Assembly (NCBI GenBank): GCA_963576725.1
Contig: OY755242.1
Location: 62,624,324-62,688,323 of the forward strand
Length of the DNA stretch: 64,000 nt
Origin: Azorinus chamasolen
Lineage: Eukaryota > Mollusca > Bivalvia > Cardiida > Solecurtidae
Direction: 5' to 3'
Part shown: positions 34,645 to 46,689 of the stretch, in pieces
Numbering within the stretch: position 1 is the first letter of the stretch
Layout of the letters: each line of letters begins with the position of its first letter
Made by a program: the position numbers and the translations under genes
Notes under the pieces: model-generated
Databases searched by the model: none
Told to the model about the DNA's origin: nothing
The model's input: the letters and a program-made list of their open reading frames with translations, nothing else

Positions 34645-35180
34645 CTGTTTCAGTCTCAACATCATTTTATTGGCCATTTTTGGAACTCGTCCAGAACATA
34701 TTCCAGATTTGCACCGACCGAAATGGCCAGTCCGGCTGTTGAATAGTTGCGTAGTCCATCGCTTCCCTTATTTCCTTTACAGCCATTGTAAGGTTGACTC
34801 TGCTGGACAATATCTGTTTATGATTGCCTTTCCTTGTGAGAGACAATTATTCCCGAGCACGCCGAAGAGTGACTGCTCTGTAAACCTCCATCAACCCATG
34901 TCTGTGAACAGGTTTCCAGTTTTCCAATTCCTCTATCAAGCTGGCATCTTTCTTTTGATGGAATCCTGTATGTTTTCAGTCGATGGCACTGTCAGTTCAA
35001 GAATGACTTCCTGCCATTTTGCCCTTGACAGTATGTCGATGACATTTAAACTGTCCATGTAGATCTACCTGCTAACCCAAATCTTTCTGCGGTAGCACAG
35101 TAACCTATGAGCATAATATTTGCTGAACAACCTTCCGGCACAAAATTGATGAAAGCTGACCCATGTTGCAGCGAATACAT
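34645..35180 (-). other. Possible decayed coding relic
   Basis: Base composition is less AT-rich than around it. On the minus strand, short open pieces in different frames follow one another: one contains AFINFVPEGCSANIMLIGY, one EVILELTVPSTENIQDSIKR and one REAMDYATIQQPDW. The plus strand also has a 130-residue frame (34670-35062). I do not recognise the protein. A frameshifted remnant of a gene or retroelement part is possible; chance is not excluded. Confidence 0.2.
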
Positions 35181-35793
35181 CTTCCTCTGTGCACATGTCT
35201 TTATTTCAGAGAAATAAATTGTTGCAGTCCCATGTCTATTATAAACATTATAGGCAAGTGCAAATTAGCTGATGTTACTGGAAAGATAGTTACCGTGAGC
35301 CGCGGTAAAATCACTCTATAAAACTGATTCAGTCATACTATCATACTAGATCGTTAAATACACAACTCTATACAATACTATCGTTTCTGCTGACAATGTT
35401 AATTATCTTTGATACGTTTTGCATGCAGAATTGCAGCATCGACGATCAACACAATTTAAGGCACGAGGCACACGACAACATAACCTGGTCCGATAAAGAG
35501 AGTGAGCACACGTGCCTGTCAAAAGGTGCCGAGACACATTGCTGGTCATTCCTTTCCCGATATTTCTGTGAGGAATTGTAAATTAGAACAACCATTAGCC
35601 ATAGTTTAGAAACTGTTGTAAGTGATATAAATATGGCACTGGCTCGATGGTGAATCAAATCGCTGATATCGCAGCCAATCGTATTAATCATGCATTCATC
35701 TTAATGTAAAATATGTGAGCAGCGCAAACATTGGCATATATCCTTTCCAGGGATAGCAATGTGGTAATCATCCAGTTTGCACAGTATGCACGG
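35181..35793. other. No recognised feature
   Basis: No shared repeat; short overlapping frames only. Confidence 0.4.
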
Positions 35794-36196
35794 TACAGTT
35801 AATTCCCTCTTAACCGGACGTTCAAATCAGTATTAACCCATTTGCGCCTAGTGGATTCTTCCATGTTTATATATTGGATTAGTCCATTTCTATCTAAGGG
35901 ATGCCTTGCCTAAGTTTTCAATTTCGTTTTGTTTTATATTGAAATTCCTATCTGCAAACAGTGTAGACTGTGATCAGACGCAGCATTATGTTGCGCCTGA
36001 TCGGAGTCTACACTTATTGCCTATGTCCCATATATGGGATCGTGGGCACAAATGGGTTAATGTCAGTCTTTAAAACAGGCCACAGCTGAAAGCAGGGAGA
36101 AAAGATTTCGCCCTGCATAAAGCAGTCACATGTCTAGAATAACCTAAATTATTTTCCTTAAAAATCCGGTTTAGAGGGGGTTGAATTCAACTGCAT
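35794..36196. mobile_element. TA-C element split by T4-E
   Basis: Left tip TACAGTTAATTCCCTCTTAA, then after the insertion CAGTCTTTAAAACAGGCCAC, a reduced core and right tip CCGGTTTAGAGGGGGTTG. Confidence 0.65.
35837..36056. mobile_element. T4-E miniature element with TTAA duplication
   Basis: TTAA at 35833-35836 and 36057-36060. Tips CCCATTTGCGCCTAG and GGGCACAAATGGG. Core GCAAACAGTGTAGACTGTGA and mirror. About 220 bp, a sister of the copy at 30406. Confidence 0.85.
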
Positions 36197-36724
36197 ACCA
36201 CTTTATACAGAGGCAGATACCTAACCTCGACAAATAGTATTTCAAATTAAATGTCTGAGTAATCTAATATTGCAATTCAGATCTATTTGTCCTTACTCGT
36301 AAAGATAACTTTAAGTTATTTCAATTATTCTGTAAATGTTTGCCATATTGTTCATGGTAGATGGCTGAACAGTCCTGTTCATGTTTTCATTTCAGTATTA
36401 ATCCACAGCTGCTCTGACCTCTGAATAGTCATCGAGTACATGTCTACGATGTCAAAGGTATTCTTTTTCAAACAAAACAGTTGTACATGCATAATATCCA
36501 CTAGTATTTGTATCTTCTTGCGATTTATTGTTTATAAAATGTCGGTGTAGAAGTGTTTCATATAGTTTTCCCGTACTTTTAAATGATGATGTCATTTAAA
36601 TGATGGCGTCGCTTGTTTACCTCTAACGTTTATTTTCAAATCATTTCAATTTGGCAGACATCGTTATGCATGTTGTGGAGTTGTCTGGAGGGGGAATTTT
36701 ATTTACATTTTGACTTTGGTGAAA
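36197..36724. other. No recognised feature
   Basis: No shared repeat or coding signal seen. Confidence 0.4.
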
Positions 36725-36990
36725 GTGGGATAAGGAAGAGGTTGGGTACCCGTAAACCAGGTTTAAGTCCCCAAGTAGCTTATTTTGGTTACTGGCCGTT
36801 CCAAGGCGGTACTCCTGCTTTCAGCCTATGGTCAATTTTGTTGTTTAATATGCTTAATGTTTAATGTTTTTCGTCTTGATATGCGTCCTATTATGTTTTG
36901 TCTTGTGGCTTTACCGTTTCTTGTTTGATGGTGTTTGGTGCGGTGTCATTTCGTGTGTGGCTCTCCCTGTTTGACTATTTTTTCCATATT
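36725..36990 (+). mobile_element. Penelope-like element tail, second subfamily
   Basis: GAGGTTGGGTACCCGTAAAC, then GGCCGTTCCAAGGCGGTACT (shared with the tail at 55.4 kb), then TTAATGTTTAATGTTTTTCG and an end near GTGTGGCTCTCCCTGTTTGA. It is the same subfamily as the reverse copy at 12.93 kb but keeps more 5' sequence. Confidence 0.6.
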
Positions 36991-37467
36991 TACAATATTA
37001 ACCTGGCTTTGTCTTAGTTCTTTGGAAATAATTAATTCTTTGGGTCAAAAGGACATGACAATTCGATGTTACCCTGTTGTTATAATATGTTTATGCATTA
37101 TATTGAAAAGTATTACATGTAATTAAAATAGATTTATCAATAGGAAGACAAAAGAGTACAACTATACATGTATGAGTATAGATAACAGTGGAAATCACGT
37201 CTCTACCTACGTATGCGAACTAGTCAACCCACACAGCAGGATCAATACGAGACTAAATTGCTGATCAAATTACTCATATGCCTCGCTTTGTGCCTGCTTC
37301 ATTTGTATCACTCTCATCTTATCAGCTATTCGCCGTAACGGATTTATTACTTATGCACTTTGTCAAATTGGCAATAAATGCTCTCGTCAAATCAGTGGAC
37401 TTTGAGTGCATCGTGCTTGTGTTCATCTGTAAACAGGGACAGACGATGCAATGTAAGTTGATAATAT
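36991..37467. other. No recognised feature
   Basis: No shared repeat or coding signal seen. Confidence 0.4.
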
Positions 37468-38045
37468 AAATGGAAAAGTAGTAAAGTCAAGCAGGCAAAG
37501 CCACATGCAAGACGCAACCACCACCAAAACACCGATAGACAGCATGACACACACACACACACACACACACACACAACCACACACCCAAACGCACACACAC
37601 ACACACGAAATGAACACAGAAAACACCAAAAGACACACAAGAACCAGGGACAAACGTTCCACAACATGAACAAACCACAAGCACAAAGACGCAAGGCAAA
37701 CAAAAGGAAGGGTGACAAAGAGAGTACCGCCTTGGCACGGTCAGCAGCAAAAATACCACTGGGGGTTTAAACCGGTTTACGGACGTCCTAACCTCACACT
37801 TCTCTCAAAGTCACCCTAGCTTTACAAATATTGTAAATAAAGGTATCCCCGCTGGACTTACCCACAACATAGACGACGGTGAACACAGGACAACATGTAA
37901 AACATAGCATAATAACTGTGACAATCCGTCAAATATGTACTCAATGACTTTGCTGAAGTCAGAGCACCTGCAGGTAAGCCGTTAAGGGCACGACAGGGAA
38001 CAAATAATACATGAGTCTGGTATGTATATCAAGACAATGCTATGT
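37468..38045 (-). mobile_element. Penelope-like element tail, first subfamily
   Basis: Reverse-complement relative of the copy at 10.4-11.0 kb. Shared blocks include GCAAGACGCAACCACCACC, GAGTACCGCCTTGGCACGG, GTTTAAACCGGTTTACGGAC and TATGTACTCAATGACTTTGC. The cysteine-rich frames on the minus strand are translations of this tail and its CA repeat. Confidence 0.65.
37546..37609. repeat. CA microsatellite
   Basis: Two runs of CA separated by ACCACACACCCAAACG. It lies inside the retroelement tail; the shorter form at 60.76 kb shows it expanded here. Confidence 0.9.
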
Positions 38046-38141
38046 AAATGAATTAAGGCGGTAGTTTAGATTTTACCACAAGCTTTGTATAAACCATAAA
38101 GGTCACGTGTGGTTAAGGTATATCTTCATGCTGAATTTTAA

Positions 38142-38243
38142 CCCTTTCACTCATGAGTATTGCCTTAAGATTATTCCCATCACAAACATTTAGTAGCTGA
38201 GATCTTGTGATGGAATATGAACACATTTTTGTTTGCGAAGGGG
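38142..38243. mobile_element. Short T4-type element
   Basis: TTAA at 38138-38141 and 38244-38247, tips CCCTTTCACTCATGAG and TTTGCGAAGGG. At 102 bp it lacks the usual palindromic core. Confidence 0.45.
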
Positions 38244-38426
38244 TTAAAAAGTGTATCTATAGAATAAAGAGCTTATAAGCACTTCAAAATATATACGTAC
38301 CGTTCCTTGAAGCGAACACACGTTATAAAATAGTCCATGTACTGAAACCTTTACATTTCTTACATTATAATCTGGAATTCATAAAAGTGAAACATATTCA
38401 TTAACCGTCATCGATCTACTGGCGAA

Positions 38427-38498
38427 TTTGCAAACAGTTTGGATCCAGATGAGACGCTAGGTAACTTGGAATCTAGTCATAATCTGGACTATTCAACA
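38427..38498. mobile_element. T4-B hairpin core
   Basis: GCAAACAGTTTGGATCCAGA with an eroded right arm ending TCTGGACTATTCAAC. Confidence 0.5.
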
Positions 38499-39068
38499 CT
38501 CTGATATAAGAAAAAAGGTATACATGTGGTTTGACATTTGATTTTGACATTATATGGATCTAATTGTACAGTTTTTGTCAGAGCAAACACTTCCCTTAAT
38601 ATGTTCAGCTAATAAATATGCATGATGCCATTAGGTTTTTAACAGGGGAAGTGTTGAAGTTTATTATATCGTCATAATTCATGTTACAAGATGATTTCAT
38701 AATGTGTGTTCTGTTCTGATATGTCTCATGTACCAGATATCGTATGTATTCTAGTAAAATCAGACATTCTACATGTTTATCTTATATATTAAAATATATC
38801 ATATTTGATTGCACAGGATCATATGGGACCCTCCTGCTAGAGATTCCATCACCCAACGTCAATTGATTCGTCTCTTACATAAGTTATACTGAAAAAGGTT
38901 GTATAGCTGTGGTAATATTTATGCCTCTCGTTCACGATCTAGACATGCGCGGCATTAAATTGTTAATGAGAAATGTAATTTGTGAAACACATCACTCTGT
39001 ATCTGTCTCGGAAATCTGAACAAAACATGACAACTATTTTACGATCCCTACTGCCCCATTTGAACCCT
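38499..39068. other. No recognised feature
   Basis: No shared repeat or coding signal seen. Confidence 0.4.
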
Positions 39069-39072
39069 TAAC

Positions 39073-39292
39073 CCTTTCTTCCATAAATACGCCTTTCTAT
39101 GCCTCTGTTTGATCCACTTCTTGAAACCATTATAATAAATAGAGCATTTGCTCCATAGGAGCAAATGCTCTATTTATCACAATGGTTTCAACACTACACA
39201 ATTATAACATTTTCCTTTTCTCTAATAAATGCTCCATTTCGGTATATTTATTCAAGGACGTTGGGTATAAAAATAGCATAAGAAGGAATGGG
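39073..39292. mobile_element. T4-P miniature element, nearly intact
   Basis: TTAA at 39069-39072, TTAT at the right. CCCTTTCTTCCATAAATACG tip; central palindrome AAATAGAGCATTTGCTCCAT/AGGAGCAAATGCTCTATTTA; right part GCTCCATTTCGGTATATTTA and tip GAAGGAATGGG. Confidence 0.75.
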
Positions 39293-39319
39293 TTATTTCG
39301 CAAATCACGATCTGACTCA

Positions 39320-39376
39320 CATTTGCAAACAGCGTTGATCCAGATAAGACGTCGAATATCTCGGCGTCTTATTATT
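39320..39376. repeat. T4-B core left part
   Basis: GCAAACAGCGTTGATCCAGA, centre CGAATATCTCG, then the mirror GGCGTCTTATT, after which it becomes AT-rich. Confidence 0.45.
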
Positions 39377-39529
39377 ATTTATTTTTTACTTTACCTTATC
39401 AGGCTCGAATCTGCTTGACAGATTGTCTATAGTTCCTTAAACATTGTTTGATGTAGCTTGTCAAAATGTGAGCATGCATTATTTTATCACAGCGGAATAG
39501 TAAACATTTGTACCAAAAATCCGTTTGAA

Positions 39530-39592
39530 CTATTATAATAAATAGCGCATTTGCTCCACAGGAGCAATTTATCAGAATGTTTTCAGAGAGTT
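39530..39592. repeat. T4-P palindrome fragment
   Basis: AATAGCGCATTTGCTCCACA then GGAGCAATTTATCAGAATG; the right arm has lost about eight bases. Confidence 0.5.
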
Positions 39593-39898
39593 ATAGTTAA
39601 CGTTCCTACCAAAAAAGTCGAAATATTATAAATAATGTAACCATTTTGTATTAATAGAAATACTTTAACCATGTTGTGTTGAATATGATATTATAGAAGT
39701 GAGTCATGCATGTTATCAACACAAACAAACAAACATGTTATTTGCGTACAATTTCTGTCTTTCAAAGAAGTAACATCACGTATTCGTGGCAATTCTTATC
39801 GTTTAAAGGTAACAAACAAACTGAAAGAAGCAAAACATAAGCTTACTGTATTCATGAACTTCTAAACCTATCCAGTCACTCTAAAACCTCATGGTTAA

Positions 39899-40105
39899 CC
39901 CTTTCCTCCATAAATACGCCTTTTTCATCTTTTGAAACCATTGCGATAAATTGAGCATTTGCTCTTTAGGAGCAAATGCTCTATATATCACAATGGTTTC
40001 AAGACCTAAACCATCTAAAAGATTCCTTTTCTCTAGTTAATGCATCGTTTCGGTAGTTTTATTCAAAGAGTTTGGATCTAAAAATAGCCTATGAGGGAAT
40101 ATGGG
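39899..40105. mobile_element. T4-P miniature element with TTAA duplication
   Basis: TTAA at 39895-39898 and 40106-40109. CCCTTTCCTCCATAAATACG tip, palindrome GAGCATTTGCTCTTTAGGAG and mirror, right tip TGAGGGAATATGGG. Confidence 0.75.
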
Positions 40106-40109
40106 TTAA

Positions 40110-40794
40110 AACTTAATTGGATTACGTTGAGATGAAAGACAACGCGTGCAAAGTTATAATCGAACCTGTTTCAGATGGTGGAATAGTGATTGAATTCAAA
40201 CGGTTATGGATGCTCTGTTGCTATTTCACTTGCTGAAGGGAGCAATGACACTTTTGACAAATATGCCGTGGAAATTGATAATGTTTCACCTCCGAAACAC
40301 GTTTACTTCATAAGGCTTTTAAAATTTCCATTTAAATATGAGATTAATTGGGGACATTCAAAATATTTTCTTTGTCAATCAATTTAATTTTTTAAGAAAC
40401 CTTGTCACAATTTAAAGGCAGATTTTTAATCTGTTGGAAAGCTATACTTCTAGAAAGTGCATCTTGTCTTAGATTTTAACTAACAATATTTACTAAAACA
40501 GATAAGCCGTATGACATTGTCAATAAATAAAGCAAACTGGACAGGGTCTTGCAGTTGCAGAAATTTGTAGGGTATCTCCTTATCTAAAACGAGTTTTGTT
40601 GCACTCAAAATAAACCAGTACTAACATTCTTGATACAAAGCTTCTGTATCCATTATATGTCCTGACATTAATATCTGGAAATGTGTATGAGGTATAATAA
40701 TCACATTGATATCAAGCGAGGCTGTCTCTATTTTAGCGCATAACTTGAATACAATAGAAATTGTCTTAAGTGCTAATTCAAAAGTGGTCTAAAT
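40110..40794. other. No recognised feature
   Basis: A 65-residue plus-strand frame (40190-40387) has no motif I recognise. No shared repeat. Confidence 0.35.
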
Positions 40795-40905
40795 CTTGAT
40801 TTATAAAACGGTGGTAGCTTAATGCAGGGTACAAGAGATACAGTAAGCTCATATAGGAGCTTTCTGTATTATTTTACCATGCATTAAGCAATCCCACGTT
40901 TTTAA
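40795..40905. repeat. TA-D core fragment
   Basis: GGTGGTAGCTTAATGCAGGG, AGCTCATATAGGAGCTTTCT and GCATTAAGCAATCC. The outer tips are absent. Confidence 0.5.
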
Positions 40906-41840
40906 GAGCCATATGTTCATTGAATAAATTAATTAACAAGACTATTCTGAAAATGACACCAGAATCAAACAAAACAAACCAGAGAGACACATATATAATG
41001 GAAGCATTTTTTGAAAGTTACATTAAAGTTTGATATCAGTTTCAAAGATTGCTTTTTTAAACGACAAAATGGACGATAAAGTAATGGTTATGCTTTCAAT
41101 AAATCAATTCGGATAATAAATAAACTGAAAGTCTCAGTTTTATGATACAAATGAAATAAGATATAGAAGATAATATATATATAGACGACTAGACAAGTAA
41201 CTGGGGTTTTCACATTAGAATATTAAGCAGTTTAATTGTGTTTAAACCTTACACTATTGGACACAGGTATATACGACCATTGCACACCGTGTTGACGACC
41301 AATAACAAACTGCTCATGACGGAATCCTTTGATACAGATCGATTTCTTTAGTGACAATTTGTATTACATGTATTATTCATAGTCAGAAAGGATAAACAAG
41401 TTCTATTAGCCAGCAGGTTAAGGGTGTTAAACACCATTAAGTTAGATAAAGACAACCGTGAACTACTTCAAGAAACAGACGTACATCAGTGATTCATATG
41501 TCGCAAATTGCTATTTGATATACTCGCAAATCACCAAGTACAAAAGTTTAAAAAACACGGAGACAAATGAAAGTGGTTTATTCTTGAGACATGCAATTCA
41601 TTCCTGTCACATGTAGTCAGTTTAACGATTTTAAGACAACGTACTAGTTTTATGTAGATAGAGCTGTGCTGTACATATAACCTTTGACGAGAATCAAATG
41701 TCAAAGAGCCATCGGTAGTAACTTTTTATAAAACACAGACATACCGTGCATATTCCATGACTTACCAAGGTGCTAGACATATAATTACATGTTTAGCGAC
41801 ACCGTACGTGTTTAAGCTTGCTGAAATGTTTGATAGTACT
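40906..41840. other. No recognised feature
   Basis: No shared repeat or coding signal seen. Confidence 0.4.
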
Positions 41841-41844
41841 TTAA

Positions 41845-41982
41845 CCCATTCCCTCCTACCGACGCCTTATAAATGACGCCTCTGAAAAAAATCATGTCTT
41901 GAAATCATTCTCTAGTAAATGCTCCTTTTCGGTATATTTATTCAAGCAGGTTGGGTCTAAAATATTCTAGGAGGGCATGGGT
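41845..41982. mobile_element. T4-P element, palindrome deleted
   Basis: TTAA at 41841-41844 and 41983-41986, tips CCCATTCCCTCCTACC and GGAGGGCATGGG. The central hairpin is gone: TCTTGAAATCATTCTCTAG. Confidence 0.7.
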
Positions 41983-41997
41983 TTAACAACCTACAAC

Positions 41998-42350
41998 GGC
42001 ATTCTCATCAATATTCATTAAGAAATAATGAATTTTGAATATTACCTGATTTTGTACAATGGCACCATGAACAAGGGAGTGTTTTACCATGGCACGAACT
42101 GTAGAATCAGATCTACAGTAAAACCTATAGGAGCGTTCTGTTTTACTTTCACCTTGCTTCAAGCAGCCACCTGTCCTAAATACCAACTTATTAACGCAAT
42201 TTAGTGGCCGTTATAGAGAGGTTTTACTTTGTTTTATACTATGAGCAAACAGGAAATACCTGATCAATAGGCTTTAACGAGAATCGTCTGATCTGGATCT
42301 ACTATGTTTGCAAATCATCGAAACGGCGTGTATACAAGTTAAGGAGTGTT
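41998..42350. mobile_element. T4-A element split by TA-C
   Basis: Left part ends CTGTAGAATCAGATCTA at about 42115; right part resumes TATACTATGAGCAAACAGG at about 42232. In intact copies these join as GATCTATATTATTCCATAAGCAAACAG. Confidence 0.6.
42113..42231. mobile_element. TA-C element, left half deleted, inside T4-A
   Basis: TACAGTAAAACCTATAGGAG jumps from the left tip straight into the core, then CAAGCAGCCACCTGTCCTAA and the right tip TAGAGAGGTTTTACTTTG. Confidence 0.6.
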
Positions 42351-42523
42351 GTTGCTCTAGATTTGTAGATACAGTGGTGTCTGATTCTGATACATGTCCG
42401 ATAGATTCTAAAAAATCACTGAGACGATAAAACTTATTCTAATGATATACCATATCAGGGAAATGTAATACAAATAAATTTCTACATCAAGTTAACATTT
42501 TGTCTTCGACTATTTGCATCCAG

Positions 42524-42690
42524 ATATGGATGTGAGGTTTGGCCCAGAGGTTATAAAACTTGTCCGATCATTCGCAAACATCTGAAAATCTCATCCTCTG
42601 ACCAATCAGATACATATGAATGAATTCAGACTTAGACTTTATAACCTTTTATAAGATAAGTTTTTATAACCTCGGACACTGGTCATATCT
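42524..42690. mobile_element. Palindromic element H, variant
   Basis: AGAGGTTATAAAACTTGTCC at left is mirrored by TAAGTTTTTATAACCTCGGA at right, and ACCAATCAGATAC lies inside as in family H. Confidence 0.5.
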
Positions 42691-43317
42691 TGCCGAATTG
42701 GAGATATGAATATGGGCATTGAGACGGGTGTCTGTGCAAATATATCTGCATGTTATACATGGATTCCAAAACCAATGGGTATGTGCGGAATACAGACGGG
42801 CGCCTTATGTAACTCCTTGTTGGAAAACTGTTCAACATCTATACACCGTAATCTATCGCGAGAGTATATCGATTGTTACCGGAATTGAGCTTAAATAGTA
42901 ATCACCTTAAATCCTCACCACAATGTAGAAACAAATCGATGAAAGGCTTAACAACCTATGCAAATTAAGTTGAAGAAAACCCTAATAAAATTCTGTCTGC
43001 AGATATAAATGTTTTCTTCAATACTGTATTTAAAATGAGTATTCATTATCATGATTTGTTGTTATTTTACTGTTCCAAAGGCAAATATACAAACGAAACT
43101 GTTGCCGCAATTCAGACGTACACAATGTATTGATCTTAACTCTTGTCAGTTGACTTTTTAAATGAATTTAAGGCAGATCTCACTAAAAGCTGAGCATTAT
43201 TTGACATCAGAAACGTACAACCAAGTTATTTCAATTTGGAAATACTACATATATTGCAGTACGGTGTTAATTCCTTTTTACTTTTTTGTTGCCAATGTCG
43301 CATCTGTGATTACTTAT
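42691..43317. other. No recognised feature
   Basis: Short frames only. Confidence 0.4.
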
Positions 43318-43388
43318 GTAAGCCGTTTGGACCCAGATGAGACCCTGAGTAACTCGGCGTCTCATCGGGATACAAACTATTTGTTAAA
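43318..43388. mobile_element. T4-B hairpin core
   Basis: GCCGTTTGGACCCAGATGAG, CTGAGTAACTCGGCGTC, mirror ATCGGGATACAAACTATTTG. Confidence 0.6.
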
Positions 43389-44182
43389 GTGACTGTTTGT
43401 TGTAACTAACAAATAAGAAAAAAAGAGAAAATTGTGGCAGACAAAAGGGTTTGCAGACGACAAAAATTGGCGAAAGAGTTAACAAAAACGTTAATAATTG
43501 TAATATTTAATGAAGCCATTCCACATAATTTACGTCTTTACACATATGTATTACTAATGCACTTAATACATTGTATGTATCAAACCACTAACATTTACAA
43601 ACAATTATACTATGGAGAGGACCTTTTCTAATGTTGCCAGAACTTTTGGTCCAACCCATGTACTTGTATATCTAATTGTGGTCATTTGTAAAATGCATAT
43701 ATGTATATAACTGTGAAAATATGAGTAATAAAATATGTTTAAACTTAAGCTAATACCGAGTCTATATAGTTTATTTGGGTAAGTGCTTTACATGTGGTAT
43801 ACAATATCCAATCAAAACAATAATTGTCTCCTACCTATTATGGAAAACGTTCACCACGATAGGGTCGATGCGAGACTAATGCCTTTATCAACAAAACTAT
43901 AGATAAATACATTGTACAAATAGTGTCATTTCTCAAAGAGACGAGTCAAAAGAGTGGACTCATCATACTCGTAGGGCTGATTGAGGTATATGGAACTGTT
44001 CTTAAACAGATTGCATTGCATAAGCCAATTGTAACGGTTTTAGTACTTGAATATGAATCACTGTATATTGCTCTGAGTATATTGGCAATAAATACACTTT
44101 GTCATATTAGCGATAATTAAGAGCGCCGTGATTGTTTTCATTTGCAAACGTAGATTGCTGATGATAACCTAACGCATGAGAT
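43389..44182. other. No recognised feature
   Basis: Possibly the right tip of a T4-K element at 43434-43485 (TTGGCGAAAGAGTTAA). Otherwise nothing. Confidence 0.35.
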
Positions 44183-44321
44183 ATGTTATAGAGGATCTTA
44201 CATGAGCGTTCGTTACAAATTACATTGTTGTTATAAAACGAGTTTACTATAATATGATACAAGCGCTAGTAAACGAATTGCAAAGCACCAATTTGCAATG
44301 GACACGAATTTAAGACATAAC
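44183..44321. mobile_element. Palindromic element I, diverged
   Basis: TTATAGAGGATCTTACATGA at left matches the copy at 24.69 kb, and the right end GACACGAATTTAAGACATAA resembles its right end. Confidence 0.45.
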
Positions 44322-45330
44322 CCTTAAAACGTGCCATAGAAAGTGAAACACGCTATAACTGATGGCTGGTTCGTCGACTGGTTGCAAAAAGCGTAGTAAT
44401 GCAACAGACAGACGACGCATATGGAGTGAATCGGTCATGAGCGCTACGATCGACGAACGACTATATGCGTCATGCATTGGCTCCACGTATGGTCTTTAAT
44501 ATTCATTATCGGCTGGATTCAATCTGGTAATTTAACTAAATCATGCACTCTAGTACATTTCCTCGGGCAATGACACTCTGTTTCGGCACTCCCACTCTGC
44601 AGGCTATGCGATAGATAGGAATATGTTAAGGCAAAGGGAAGACATTAGACACATATGTTTTATCAACCGTAATAAGTACGGGACCCGGTGTTTTTCTACT
44701 GCTCTTCAGACATACTTTATGTGATGATAAATGACAAATATCTTGTCAAGGTTTAATTTGGTGCAATTTTGACTACTCCCGATTCATTCAAATGTTTGAG
44801 AAAATATTGATCAAGTGTCCTGATGAAAAGTCAATCTACTCGGAGTCTCATCTTGGTCCAAATTGTTTGCAAATGCGAGCCAGGTCGCAAATAACGGGCT
44901 GATTGAGTATGATACATTAAAGATGTACACGTTTTGAGTGCCATATTTTGTAATAGAACAAATGCACAGAACATTGAAAGTATCGTCTCATTCCATCCAA
45001 CATTAAAGAAATGAAAATTTATTTTTAAAATCAGCTACAAATGTCTGTAATACGTAACATATTAAACACGTACGATCTTGAAAATGTTTGCATATGTGTT
45101 AATATCTGTATGATCGTGTTTTAAAACTGAAACAATGTGTCAAAAGATACTTTCACATATATATTTTATGGATTGAACGACAATGAAAGTAGCATATCTA
45201 CATATGTCGTACCATGAACGATTAGCTTTCAAATTGATTCAAATTGGCATAACCAGGGTTGAGTGCAACACTTAACTACTATTAAGCGTTATAAACATTT
45301 AAACATATTTGTTTTCGCGATCTTGTCAAA
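44322..45330. other. Mostly unrecognised
   Basis: Holds a T4-B right arm at about 44815-44875 (CTACTCGGAGTCTCATCTTG, CCAAATTGTTTGC). No other signal. Confidence 0.35.
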
Positions 45331-45374
45331 GTCTATTTTTCTTTCACATTTTTATTGAAAAACAAATGGTAACA

Positions 45375-45410
45375 GTTATTCGGTGTCTCATCTAAATCCA
45401 AACTGTTATA
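45375..45410. repeat. T4-B right-arm fragment
   Basis: TATTCGGTGTCTCATCTAAA then TCCAAACTGTTA. Confidence 0.4.
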
Positions 45411-45519
45411 CATCACGATAAAAATACGGTTTAAAGGTGTTTTTTCTGTATTTAGAAAATACGTTTCACATAAATTGTATGGCGTGGGGAGTGTTGCAAT
45501 ATTGTATGAAGAAAAGTAC

Positions 45520-45602
45520 TTGTTCAATAAAAAATATTGATTCAATAATTTTAAATATTTATTCAATAAAAAATATTTATTCAATATCGGAAAAAATATT
45601 TG
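45520..45602. repeat. AT-rich tandem of TTCAATAAAAAATATT
   Basis: TTCAATAAAAAATATTGATT, TTCAATAATTTTAAATATT, TTCAATAAAAAATATT and TTCAATATCGG follow each other. Confidence 0.6.
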
Positions 45603-45819
45603 AATCAAATGTATGAAATAAAGTGTGCAATATGTTTTCCAGGAAAACCTACATGTATACTTCTAGATAATAAGTCACATATGTGTGGATAACCTATTCC
45701 TTGAACCAGCATGACTCGTTGACGCACTGCTAGAACGTCCATCGTACCATTAGTTTATAGTGTTATCGAACAGTGTTTTGTATTTTGTCAATCCCGGGCG
45801 TGTATGCTCAGTCATTTGC

Positions 45820-45880
45820 AAATAGAGTAGACCAATATTAGAGGGCTCCTCTGATCTGGGTATGCACTGTTTGTCATTTA
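45820..45880. repeat. T4-A core, shortened
   Basis: GCAAATAGAGTAGACCAATA, GGGCTCCTCTGATC, mirror CTGGGTATGCACTGTTTG. Confidence 0.5.
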
Positions 45881-46007
45881 AATCATTTAGCAAGTTGTTT
45901 GTCATTTTAATCATTTAGCAAGTGTAAGCCTTTAACACTGAGTGGACTCCATAATCAAACACTGTTAGGCTGTTCCACTCTGATAAGTGTGGGGTTGAAA
46001 GGGTTAA

Positions 46008-46249
46008 CCCTTCGCTTGCTATTCACGTCAATATACCTACCTGTAAATAGTGAAGACCCAGATGAGACAGCTCCTGCAGGAGCTGTCTCATCTGGGTCTT
46101 CACTATTTACAAGTTGATTGTGCAACCAGTGCACTCCACAGCAGTGATTGCATAGCAAAATACGTGTACACAGTGAAGATATATGTACTTATACAACAGG
46201 GCATGGGTAAAGAAGGATAAATGTATTTTAAAATTCAGCGCGCGAATGG
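46008..46249. mobile_element. T4-F miniature element with TTAA duplication
   Basis: TTAA at 46004-46007 and 46250-46253; tips CCCTTCGCTTGCTATTCAC and TTCAGCGCGCGAATGG. The core GAAGACCCAGATGAGACAGC is a perfect palindrome about CTGCAG. Confidence 0.85.
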
Positions 46250-46314
46250 TTAAGCAATATTCTGTAACTTGTTATATAAGCAAACGTCATCTTCTTATAA
46301 TCATCAAACGGCAT

Positions 46315-46500
46315 CGTCTTTATCCCGATTACTTATTCTTCATCAGCACTTAGTATCTTAGCAACTATTTGGTCAACCCACAATACGTAAAGGTCAACAT
46401 TCATGGCACGTGATCTTTCTTATCTTGATTACATATACTCCATCAGCATTTAATATCTTAGCAACTATTTGACCCTCAAGCAATACGAAAAGTTCAAATT
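46315..46500. repeat. 110-bp direct duplication
   Basis: TATCCCGATTACTTATTCTT... at 46321 recurs as TATCTTGATTACATATACTC... at 46431, both followed by CATCAGCA and ATCTTAGCAACTATTTG. Confidence 0.7.
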
Positions 46501-46689
46501 TCTTGAATATCGCAAAAACAATGATCACGGGACATAATGTGCTATTAGTAGGCGATAATCCAACAGACTAATTAGTCTATTGGTCAAATCCAGATTACTT
46601 GTCACTTGTGCGTGACCCAATACAATATAATCTCGCTTAACCATTGTCCCCGTTGCATATTTATGTAAAAATTAATAGCGTCATGAATA

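Noticed and set aside
37392..37759. Cysteine- and valine-rich minus-strand frames, similar to those at 10.7, 55.4 and 60.6 kb
   Set aside because: They are translations of the non-coding retroelement tail and its CA repeat, present in several frames at once.
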